Part shown: piece after piece, positions 38,208-49,200 of the stretch
Numbering within the stretch: the first letter of the stretch is position 1
Layout: every line of letters begins with the position of its first letter
NCBI RefSeq assembly: GCF_907165205.1
Contig: NC_058189.1
Span: 58,492,270-58,556,269, forward strand
Direction of reading: 5' to 3'
Length of the DNA: 64,000 bases
Source: Coccinella septempunctata
Taxonomy: Eukaryota > Arthropoda > Insecta > Coleoptera > Coccinellidae
Translations under genes and position numbers: made by a program
The notes under the pieces: generated by a model
Database searches by the model: none
What the model was told of the DNA's origin: nothing
The model's input: only the letters and a program-made list of their open reading frames with translations

Positions 38208-38370
38208 ATTGATTGAAATTCAATCTGGTAGGAGTATACATCTTCTGAAACTCTTTGGGGTTTTCACTCCCAGTCTCTTAATTTAAGCAGGAGTAAATCA
38301 ATTATTTTAATTTTATTATTGATTTCGTTTCAGAGGCTGGGAGTTAAAACCCTGAAGTTTCAGAAAAAAA
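38208..38370. repeat. Shortened copy of the foldback repeat at 25957-26216
   Basis: It shares GATTGAAATTCARTCTGG, TTCTGAAACT, GGGTTTTC and the inverted partner AAAACCCTGAAGTTTCAG, but the arms are shorter and part of the left arm is lost. Confidence 0.7.
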
Positions 38371-39073
38371 TGAATTGGTTCGATAATTTGTCTACAAAAT
38401 TGTATTCGAATCGTCTTTTTCGTTTTTGAGATTCAAAATAAATGACTCTGTTATTATCCAGGAGAAAATGAGAAGGAACTGTAACCATTACTGGAAATCT
38501 ACTAGCTATATGTTTTGCGATATTTCGCAGTGTACATTTTCTGATCGAAGTTTGGGCAAAAATTATTCTTCCTTTATTGCCTTCTTCATTATAACTTTTT
38601 GCCTACGACAAAATTTATTCAGAAAATGAAAAATTAGTTCTTCATTATCTTAGTACTTCTTAATTAATTCTCAAACATAACAGGAACTATACATCTTGAT
38701 TAAGAGTATTTGCATATAGAAATTCTAGTTACTCATTGTTTAATTTTCGCTTGTATTGAATTACGCGATTTCACGATGTCAATTAACTATCGCATAATTA
38801 TTCAGTTCCTTCATCTGTTGTATGGTGGGAAACCAAGTTGCTAGCATCAATTACACATAAATTTCAAATGTCGGAGGATATTACTATTAGCCAGGTATGC
38901 TCTGATTGTTTTGGAACAAATGTAGATATGTATTTGGGAATGTTCACATAACCTCTTAGTTGGAAATCAAGAAATTCAACTTGGTGAGACTCAGTTTCGA
39001 AAAATTATCCAAATTCTATAACAGTGTTTCAGGGCATATAAAGAATCTTAATCTGCCACGATCGAGTATGTAC
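38371..39073. other. Non-coding, nothing recognised
   Basis: Short open frames only (38426-38629 plus, 38960-39145 plus, the latter running into the mariner copy). Confidence 0.4.
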
Positions 39074-39937
39074 ACAATTTTGGATAGCTCTCCGCGTCTT
39101 TTCTCTTTAATTTTTTACCGTAGAGTGGTCAGTAATGTCGAATAATAATCTCCAGTTATTGTTCTACCCGTATCCAGAAACTCACTCATGATTACTCCAT
39201 GGCAATCCCAAAAAACTGAAGCAAGAACTTTTCCAACAGATTTTTGGACACGAAACTTCTAAGATCTTGGTGAACCAGAGTGTCGCCATTCCATCGATTG
39301 TTGCTTTGTTTCTGGATCGTAGAAATGTAAGTCTCATCTATAGCAACAATTCGGTTTAAGAAGTCTACATCATTTTCAAATCGAGCACAGATCGAACGCG
39401 ATGCTTCTACCCTTGCATGCTTTTGGTCAACATTAAAATATTTGGGGATCCATTTTGCAGCAATTTTTCTCATGTCCAAATTGACGTGAACTATATGATG
39501 AACGCGTCCGTATGAAATATTCAGTACTTCAGATATCCGTTTTAGCCCAATTCGACGGTCTTATGAAATCATGTCATGAACTGCATTGATATTTTCGATG
39601 ACTGACACAGAAAGTGGCCTTCCCGATCGGTCATCACCTTCAATGGAAAATTTATCTCATTTGAAGCTTGCAGTCCAATTTTTCACGGTCGCATACGAAG
39701 GACATTGATCACCAAGAATATTAAGCATATCTTCGTAAATCTGCTTAACTCTTAATTCTTTTAAATACAGGTACTTGATGATAGCTCGATACTCCAATTT
39801 ACTGTCGGGTTTACTTTGTTGACCTCAAACTTCACACTGACACTTCTAATGAGTTATTGTTCAATGCTATGGTAACTCAATATTTTTCTTATGCATGGAA
39901 CTGGTCTAGGCTAACTAGATATCAAGACATCCTCGTA
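39074..39937 (-). mobile_element. Degenerate mariner element (copy 4), 3' part missing
   Basis: The 5' terminus is at 39937 (TACGAGGATGTCTTGATATC on the minus strand). Homology ends at about 39074, where transposase sequence would continue into the second catalytic block. The clearest peptide is 39479-39192: MDMRKIAAKWIPK, then ARFENDVDFLNRIVAIDET and KNLLEKFLLQFF-type frames. Stops and frameshifts are frequent; the WVHFYD stretch after DET is altered. Confidence 0.9.
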
Positions 39938-40954
39938 TATGCCATCAAATCAATTTTTTCTCAGTTCAAATGGATTCCGGACAGCCTACAATATACCTAC
40001 TTTCTTCATGTGTTTTCACACATAATGGACTTTCTAGACATTGGGATTTGAGGGCTAAGAAATTGACGTATTGAAGCATGAGTAAATTTTTCTCAACAGG
40101 TCATCCTTTCTTCAGGAAAATTTCAATGTTCGATTCTTGATGCACTGAATGCTGAATGGAATGGAATTATTCTGTTCACTATGTGCCATATGGTTGGAAA
40201 GAAATCATCATTTATCCTTATGTTATAGCTGAATATTAATCGGACTAAAAACCTATTCCAACAAGGAAACTTCGAATCGAATAACTCGTTCTGTCATCAA
40301 AACGTAATTTTTTCTTTCAGATGCAGCCAAGTAAAACGGAGTAGGTTTGTCTGCTGCATTTTGATGAACTGCATAACGTGTAGTCCAAGGACTTCCGTAT
40401 GTCCACATAACTCATCAGTAAGACTCTATTACTTATGATATAATGATTGTCTCCTTCGTTATTTCCAATCAAACGATTTTGGCTTCGTCGACACGGAAGG
40501 TATTAGTCGGGGATCGTTATTATTGCTTCTCTCTTGAGGTACTTCATCGTCATTAATGGCGATGAGGATGTGCATCTTACTTGAATAGGTTTTCTTCGAG
40601 TTCTTAGCTTCTGCTATTAGCAGGTAGCGTTCTGGATTGTTGTATTAAAATTATCAGCAAATTTTAATTTATATAAAGTATATAAATTGAGATGGTTTTC
40701 TCTCACGTGGATAAACATTCTTTATTATATCCTACTTCAGAAATGGGGAGAATAAAAAGGCAGCTAGAAATATTTTATGAAAAATGTTTCAGTGATTTCA
40801 GGACTGAGTATCCGAATGATGCTGTAGATCATTCACCTTTAAAAAGTATTCCTATTCTTTCAGAATTTCTACATGCCGAACAGAAAAGAAAACTTTTTTA
40901 TCAGCGAAACAATAGCAGAGATATGAATACCTATCTCTTTGTCCTTACATCACA
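39938..40954. other. Intergenic; one unassigned open frame at 40692-40967
   Basis: The plus-strand frame from the ATG at 40692 encodes about 85 residues of mixed, protein-like composition (EMGRIKRQLEIFYEKCFSDF early on) before running into the inverted-repeat element at 40955. A TATATAAAG lies only 15-20 bp upstream of its ATG. I do not recognise it; it may be an exon remnant or chance. Confidence 0.2.
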
Positions 40955-41710
40955 TCATAGATTATAGAGTAGAAAGATGGAAATCGAAGTGACTAAAGTG
41001 ACGTGAGCGCCATCTGTGTTTTAAATGTGTTTCTAGGACCCTAAGACTGGGTAAAATATTAATTCGAGGGCCATTTGTAGAAACATATGAAATTTTGTAA
41101 GATTTCAGATGGCCATTTGGATCAAAAAGGTTTTGAATATTTTGATTCTCGTACCGCCTTTTGTTTATCTAGCTCGTTGCTGATTATTTAATTTTTTGTC
41201 TAATATTTTGGTGAAAACCTCTTATCATGAATTATTGCATGGTGAAGAACTGTAGATTAAATATAATGGATTTTTCCGAAATTAAGTTTTTCACTCAACT
41301 GAGGAAAATGGAAATGTAAGTATTAAAACTCGTAATATGTGACTATGGATTGTTGATCCACGTAAATTGTTGTATGCAGGAAGCATCCCTTGCATAAAGG
41401 GCCTATTTAGGAGAAATAATGACCTTTATACGACCATTCAATGATTCTCAATGGCTGGTTACAAAACAAAACTATACTTTTTGTTGTTGGTTTTCTAGTC
41501 TTAACAAAGTCGATATTGAAATTCAATACAAGGAATAGAGTTCGAATTTCACGCCCCTGAATTGTAAAACAGAAATCTGTTTTTTCCGTATTGACAATAC
41601 GTTTACAGCGCCATCTCATTGTCAAATGTGTTTTCAGTGGCCAAAATGTAGTCGGTTTTTAGTACTAGAGATATGAGGGCTTTTTTTATCTTTCTACTCT
41701 GTAATATTTG
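40955..41710. mobile_element. Non-autonomous DNA element, AGATTATAGAGTAGA-type termini (short copy)
   Basis: The left end ATTATAGAGTAGAAAGAT and the right end in reverse (ATTACAGAGTAGAAAGAT) are inverted copies. It matches the element at 8093-9402 near both ends (GAGCGCCATCTGTG, GGGCCATTTG, TGTAGTCGGTTTTTAGTACTAGAG), with a deleted middle. Confidence 0.75.
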
Positions 41711-43921
41711 ATACACATATTATTTTACCCCTATCTACACCACTATGAATTCAAATATTCGTCATGGAAAATGGGTCGATCAGAACTAGCATAATAATAT
41801 TATATTTGAGTCCAAACCATTCCTTGCAAAGCATACAATAAATGTAATGAGAAAAAAGACATCGCCTATAAAATTACACAATTGGAAAATGTTTGAAGTT
41901 GGTAAGAATGGCAGGGCACCAGCATACAGCTGTCTTTGTTATTTATATCGCTTTTATGAAGTAGAAAATTTGATATCTACATTGACCTATTTTACATATA
42001 TTTCGCACTCAGATTTGGACAATTATTAAATTCTTGTTATTCATGAATTCCAAATTCCAGAGATCGATATTTGGTTTCTTATTTTATATAAAATAAAATT
42101 ATAATCATTATTTTGAATCATTTGTCGATGTATCCATCTGTTAAGTTAATTCATGGAAGGATCCAAATGTGAAATATTATCAAAGGAACCTCCATCAGAA
42201 AATCTTACATGAATGTAGTTTTCTCCTTTTCTATATGGAAAAATCAGCCAACAGGGTTTGTCACCAAACATATCTCAAAAATCGATTGATTCCTTCAAGG
42301 CAAAGTTTGAAGGCAATAAACCTTCTCATAGTCAGACAATTCTCTGCTAAACATATTGAAATTGATTTATGCTCATCTCTTCATGATCTCTTGAATGCAT
42401 GGTTGAGATGTTACTACTAAAAACTAAAAATACCTCCATTGTCTCAACTTTCTTGGATGAAAGTGAGAACGAGAAAACAATCCAATAATTCATACCATTA
42501 TGTGAGTTTATATGGAGAAGAACAATGCAGGTTTTCATTATACGAATCAATTATTAGTATTGTTTACACTGTGCATTTTCACTTTGACTGAACTTTTGAT
42601 ATGGAGGAGATTTTTAGACACCTGTTGAAAAATAATTCGCAACATTAATATCCATCGAAAATGAATCAGAATTGTAGGATCCTAAGAATTATCATGTATG
42701 CAAATGAGAGATAAAGTAAAAAACCGCAGTCATTCTTTCATGTTCTTATGGTTATTGTATAATGGATTAAAATTTAATGCTTTTTTGTTGGGTTGAACGT
42801 TGGGATTTAAATCAATAATGTCGATTCATACGGTCTTCCCTCAAGCAAATTTATAATAATAGTGTATGTGTCTCTATGTATATGAAAGTAAGTTCAAATT
42901 CCAACATTGAAAGTTCATAGGCTTACACAAGTTTTTTTGACCACAGCGAAATTATATAATGGAATTATACGCTGGAAAGTTTTTTAATTATGTGGGTGAG
43001 ATCAGATTTATTATAATTATTCAGCTTTTGGGAGTAATAGGAATCTATTCATACGGTTGAAGTCGGACAGTTCAGGAAATGAAGAATATGAAGATTATTC
43101 AAGCAACTATCAGGATAATAATGAAATCGTTTGAAATCAATCTTATTGAACTTTATTTATACACCTGTAATTGTTGATTCAATGACAAATGGATTTGAAT
43201 TCTTCGGTAGTTCATAGTTTATCCGTGTAATCAATCAAACAATCGCTCCTCAAGATATATGTGGACCCATCATTCGGTTATCATACCGTTTACTTCCACT
43301 ATCTAGTGTCCAAAGCTACCCTTCAAATTTTCCAATACGGAATAAGAATCGAATGACACATATTTTCGAAGGTGTAGACCTGATTATGGTAGTGTTTGTG
43401 TTCCACACCATAGTATGAAGACTATACAATGTCCACACTGAGGCTGAAAAAAAAATTATCTGAAGAAATGATTTACCTGAATGAAACGCATCCTTTAAAA
43501 CTTCAAGAATGATTTTCATCCCAGTGGACCTTGAAATTTCAGACGCAGCTTAATATCAGGTCACAGAAGATCTTCAATTATTTCTGTTGTTTCAATCACA
43601 GAACTGAAATATATAAATATAGCCCAGAAAAAAAAAAAAATTTCAAGATCAGAGCATTTCGATCAGAATTCAAAATTGAAACAATTATGTTCCTAATCTG
43701 TTAAATTGTGAACATAAACAAAAGTATATAATTAAAATTATCTTAGATTCACATATATATGTTATAGGTTAGAGATCAATGTTTATTCACCATATCAACC
43801 TGAAAAATCTTAACTTATGGGCTATTAGCAACTTGAATTCGTTTGTCCATAGCCACCTGATATGTCAATCATTAAATGGACTAAATCTATTTAGCAATCA
43901 GAATGAGCACCTGTTTAATAT
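41711..43921. other. Intergenic AT-rich sequence, no supportable gene
   Basis: Short frames at 41847-42029, 42169-42420 (plus) and 42347-42550, 43316-43519 (minus) have no recognised motifs or splice context. Confidence 0.4.
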
Positions 43922-44468
43922 ACAGGGTGTCCCAAAACTAGTGAATCAAACGTCACACCACGATAGAGTAGACCAAATATTATCGAATGACACCAACATT
44001 AGTTCAACGAAAATGTACCGTTTCCAAAATAATCAGAATTTTATTAAAATACCTAAAGTTGCCGATTTTCGAACTATTTTTCTTAATCACAGGGCTAGTT
44101 TGTGAATAAGGATATCGATTTTAAATTATATTGAACTAAAATTATTGTTTTATCTCCCCTAATGGAAATTATTTTAAGTAGTTAATCGATAACCTGAGCA
44201 AACGTAAATTAAAACAATTGTTTTTTCTACATGATTTTTATTACTCAGAATAAACCTCCTCTATAGGGGTGATAATATAGGAGAAAAACGCTATCCTTAA
44301 TCACAAATTGGCCTTGTGATTGAAAAAATAGTTCGAAAATCGGCAACTTTAGATAAGGTTTTTCCAGAAACGGTACATTTTCGCTCAACTATTGTTGGTG
44401 TCATTCGATAGTATTTGATCTACTCTATCGTGGTGTGACGTTTGATTCACTAGTTTTGGGACACCCTA
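43922..44468. repeat. Foldback element with ~180-200-bp arms
   Basis: Left arm 43922-44120 and right arm 44288-44468 are inverted copies with many substitutions. The left end is ACAGGGTGTCCCAAAACTAG; the right end in reverse is TATAGGGTGTCCCAAAACTA. TATA flanks suggest a TA target. No ORF of interest. Confidence 0.8.
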
Positions 44469-44523
44469 TATATAACTTTATTGTTCAACCTACCTGTTGA
44501 AGGGTTGATTTCCTTTTATATAA

Positions 44524-45386
44524 ATATGGGTGTTTCATTGGTAAATGAACATATCGTTACCTGAGCTAGAGCTACCCTATGCCAGTCCAAAAAACCCATA
44601 TATGATAGGTCTAATCAATTCCATAACCGAGATACAGCGTGCTTCATGTATGCACCTAAAATTTCAAATTCTCATAACTTGAACCAATCATTATAGGGCA
44701 AGAATATATATTGTGCAAAACGGTGGTACTTTCGAGCACCTTATTCAATTTACGTTGTTATGTTTCTTTATTTATTTATTCATCGTTGTTGTCTTCGAAT
44801 AAATTTTTCTTGATCAATCATGTTTTTCCGGTAATAACTAAATAATTCCTCAGAATATTATGAAATACGAATATGCAATAAGTGGGACAAAAAATCCAAC
44901 TTGATCACAATGTACGATTCTTCTGAAGATTAGAGGAATTCCAATATTCAATTTGATCTTACCCTGGAGTTCTGGAGTTTCCTTAGAGCAAAATGACGTG
45001 CGGGACAATGAAATCTACTGAATCTCAGTGAAAATTTTCTTCTCTTTTCAAATATCTCAATCAAATTGCAAAATTTTAATTTACAGGGTGTTGAATTCCA
45101 GCTTGGAAGAAGTCCCATATTTTTTAAATACGGACCTGGAATTTTTTGGAAATTTAAATGTGAATCTATCGACCTGTGTAAGTGAATCAAATACTCCAAA
45201 TATCAACCGACTCTACTGGTTGGTTCAAAAGTTATGAGAAATTCAAATTTTAGGTTAATACATGAATCAACCTGTATCTCGGTTATGGAATTGATTAGAC
45301 CTATCTAAAATGTGTTTTTTGGACTCGCCTAGGGTAACTCTAGCTCAGGTTACCGTATGTTCATTCACCAATGAAACACCCTGTAT
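44524..45386. repeat. Foldback element with ~167-bp arms, 55 bp from the previous one
   Basis: Left arm 44524-44690 and right arm 45217-45386. The right end in reverse reads ACAGGGTGTTTCATTGG; the left is TATGGGTGTTTCATTGG. Inner landmarks are GTTACCTGAGCTAGAG with its complement, and ATTCCATAACCGAGAT with ATCTCGGTTATGGAAT. The core of about 525 bp is unique. Confidence 0.8.
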
Positions 45387-47135
45387 GAGCTATATTTTCG
45401 TGGCCTGCGTCACAAATCGTATTTATAGCCATACCACCATCAGCAACCTCTTCCATTAAACAATTAGTGCAATAGTTTCATTGATGGAAAATTTCCAAGT
45501 TGAACATTTCCATGGCATAAAACCACGTTAAATCTGGTATTCGATAAAACCCTGCAATCCTCTTCCTTCATATGAAATAAAATTAGAGAACGTTCTGAAA
45601 TTCTCTGTTGCATAAGCAGAACGAATAGAACTAGGGAGACAATAAAACCTTTGCACTTCCTAGTTGCTCATCATTGGTCATTATGGAATAAACCAGTTCT
45701 CGTAAACTTCATACTCTACTTACCAGCTCTACTTGCGTAATATTTAATCTATTTGTACCTACTCAATATGCAAACATTGAGTTTAACTAGTTAATGAGAA
45801 GACGCTTGCATCGAAACAAAAAATATTAGGATTAACCTTAACGAGTTATATAAGCTTCATCAAGCATCAAGAGGTAAAGAATAATGAATACCTATAAAAA
45901 TATTTTTTCTTCACAAAATATTTCTATAAGAATGTTTCAAAATCGAGTCATATGAAACGAGACTAATGACAAACTTTCGTGTTTCACATCGAGATCGAAA
46001 AAAGGAATACCTCTGCAGAAGACGGTGAAAAACATGTAATATTGGAATGTTCGAAATTTCAACCTCGTTAACCATAAAAGGCTTAGCTCACGCCTGTGCG
46101 TATACTCTTTGGAATAATCAAATAGGTGCGAACAAAGCAACATCGCCATCGAAATAGCACGCTGCGGTTTCGTTATCATATAAAATGAATGAATTTATTT
46201 CATCAATGAACGTGCATTGAATGAATACTCTCATTGGCTGTTATAAAAATTAGCGGTACTACATGCTAACCATGATAATGAACTAGCGTAGGTATTACAT
46301 GACGATCAATTAAGAAAACAAGCATGCATGGAATTGGGATTGATCAAACCAGATGGTGGAAGGATTAAAAATGATCTTTTAAATTGTAGGTTCAAGGTTT
46401 TTCCATAAAAAAAAAGAAAACGGTCATCGCCAAGTTGAAACCAGCGTTTCTCACCTCTATAGTTTGATATGGGAACATTTATTTTTGCCAGTAGGTAGGT
46501 ACTTTTTCATAATGAGAGGACCGATTGCTTCAACGCAATATGCTACAAACTATACAGAGTGTTCCGAAGTTTATGCATCAAAATTTAGTCACAGATTCTG
46601 GAGATAATATTAGGAGACCTCTACTGTTACTTTTGCAAGGAGACAAAAGACTTTTTGCCAGCATTTTATTGTGCAGACAAATCTATCTACAATCATTCGT
46701 TCAAAATGCTTGGAGAGATTACAAGCAAAGATACAACACTAAAACTCTTGAAAACTGTTAGTTCCTTGGCAGGTTTAAGAGGTGCTACTATCTTGTAGTG
46801 TGTCTCCAGACGCACTTGTTCATCATTTCAACAAACAGTCAATAGTTAAAGACCTCAATTGTTTGATTTGTTCATAGGTATATCGTCTAGGCTTGCTGCC
46901 TTGTTATATTTCATCTGGCGGATTGTATATCTTCCAATTCCTGCCATGATTCTGCCTTATACCATTATAATGGTATATATGGGTCTTTTCGAGTATGAGT
47001 CGACTCCAACAAAACTTTAATGGTACACTTTAGTTTGCGAGCCTCTCCCAAAAGTTCACGATAAATGTCCAAGTTGAATGATCATATTTCATCACGACAA
47101 AGCTTGGGCTCACATTGACATAAGATGTAAAATAT
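45387..47135. other. Intergenic; nothing coding recognised
   Basis: Contains a perfect 20-bp palindrome TATACCATTATAATGGTATA at about 46959-46978. A plus frame at 46525-46761 and a minus frame at 45937-46179 show no known domain. Confidence 0.35.
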
Positions 47136-47826
47136 ACAGGGCGTCTTTGACTCGTACAAAAATTTAAGCAGTAGATTCTTGAGGTCAAAAGGAACACTTT
47201 TTTCCTTTACCAATTTTTCCGAATCGGCTCGGTTTAAAAGGTACAGGCTGTTGAAAAGCCATAAAAAAATTATTTTTAGTTTCTCTTTCTCACAAACGGT
47301 TTTATGGAATGAAAAGAATTTCGGAATATAGTTCTTCATTTATTTGATGAATCTTTTTCGAACACAAGATATTACCTAGTTTTATCATCATAATGGTCAT
47401 AACCATTACATACCATGAAAATACCAAAAATTCAAAGAACCCAACTCTTAAAACTAAGTAGGACGCTATCTAATGAATATTTGAACGTTTTGTAAAATAA
47501 AAGTATTCTTCATATTTTCTTGTATAATGCGCCGTTTGAGAGTAATTTGATGTTTAAAAATTAAAAAGTATCTGTGAAATTTGAAAAGTTGGGTATTTTG
47601 GCTGAATTGAATTCTTTTAAAAAAATTCACAGATGTGTAGTGTCACAGATTCAGCTACTTATTCTGAAGGTTACTTTGTTTTTCCAAGGGTGGCACAGCA
47701 CATAATGCAAAGATAAAATGGCTATATATCTCTTCATCATCAAAAAATAGTATGAAAAAAAAGCCTTTCTTTTGACGTCAAGAATTTATTGTTAAAGTAT
47801 TTGTATAAGTTAAAGACACACGCTGT
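47136..47826. mobile_element. Full-length copy of the ~694-bp ACAGGGTGAG repeat
   Basis: The left end ACAGGGCGTCTTTGACTCGTAC and the right end in reverse ACAGCGTGTGTCTTTAACTT are inverted copies that continue for about 70 bp (GTAGATTCTTGAGGTCAAAAG versus its counterpart). Flanks are TAT and ATAT. It has no intact ORF. It is the best uninterrupted example of this family here. Confidence 0.8.
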
Positions 47827-48570
47827 ATATTATCAGGTTGGCGTTGTCCACCGGTCCATGAAGCCTTTAACCGTACTATTTCAATCGAGACCTATAAATC
47901 TGGAACTGCATTGAGTATTTAGGTACCAGTAAATCAAATGTATTCATACTTATTTGGACATGAACAAATCTGACTTCGATGAAGTAAATCTGCTAGGCCT
48001 ACAGAGATGAGACAAATATCATGATTTAAGGAACGAGAACTCATTTGTTATTCCGGATGACCACGAGATGAAACCGAAGATTTCAGTTGAAATCTTAATC
48101 GACCACAACAGCGAAGTTATTAATTTATGTGAACTTGAAGACCCAGCTCCTGAATTATGCATCGCCAGTTTTACTGTTCAGCACGTGCCACAAATCACTG
48201 GTATAACTTGCCGAAATAAATTCAGGAACTTTTGTGTTAGGTTGATGCACAATTTGCCACCGTATGTTGACAATATCTTTTGCGACTGGTTGCTTTTTTT
48301 ACGACCCTCATCGACCAGAAAACTGTAAAGGCTAGCACCAAATCAGGGAAATCAATGAACTGAATTACTACAAAAATTGGCACACTGGTGAAACAATTTT
48401 GACAGCTTGAACCATAAATTACAATTCAATTCAGAAAATTACAGTTTTTCCTCCTTCATGTTGAAAAAATTTGGAATATTAGGTATACTTAAACACTATT
48501 ACTTTGAGATGAAGGTAATTCGGTGTTCCTCCTTTGAAGAGTTGTCATTTGTACACTCTTTGTTCACTAT
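47827..48570. other. Spacer with an unassigned 86-codon open frame
   Basis: The plus frame 48068-48328 has protein-like composition (EILIDHNSEVINLCELEDP early) but no motif I recognise and no clear splice sites. It may be a fragment of a decayed mobile element. Confidence 0.2.
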
Positions 48571-49096
48571 ACAGGGTGAGTCTTCGGCTCGTACAAATAT
48601 TTTGACCGTAGATTCTTGAGGTCGAAAGAAACACATTTTTTCCATACCATTTTTTCAGAATCGGCTCGGTTTAAAAGATACAGGCTGTTGAAAAACCATA
48701 AAAAAATTATTGTTAGTTCTATCTCACAAACGGTTATCGAATGAAATGAATTGCGGAATATAGTTTATCATTTATTTGATTAATCTTTTTTGAACACAAG
48801 ATATCACCCTTGTCTTTCAGTTTTCTCATTATGACCATTACGTACCATAAAAATACCAGAAATTCAAAGAACCCAACTTGTGAAACTAATTTGAACGCTA
48901 TCTAATGAATATTTGAACGTTTTGTAAAATGAAAGTGTTCTTCATATTTTCTCCTTTAATGCACCGTTTTCGAGTAATTTGATGTACAAAAATTAGAAGG
49001 TTTCTCACATTTGAAAAATTGGATACTTTGGCTGAAAACTACTCTGTTTGAAAGATCCACAGATATGTAGTGTCACGGATTTAAATAGTTAGTCTG

Positions 49097-49104
49097 AAAG
49101 TAAT

Positions 49105-49107
<3 letters not shown>
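49097..49107. repeat. Target-site duplication, downstream copy
   Basis: AAAGTAATTCT here is repeated at 54491-54501, on the other side of the retrotransposon. An 11-bp duplication is typical of target-primed reverse transcription. Confidence 0.85.
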
Positions 49108-49142
<35 letters not shown>

Positions 49143-49200
49143 ATTTCGCTTCAACCACAAGGGTTATTAGCGATGGAGTGGTACATATTAATATTATTAA

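Noticed and set aside
49107..49138. Run of 32 T as a simple repeat
   Set aside because: It is the poly(A) tail of the minus-strand retrotransposon, not an independent microsatellite.
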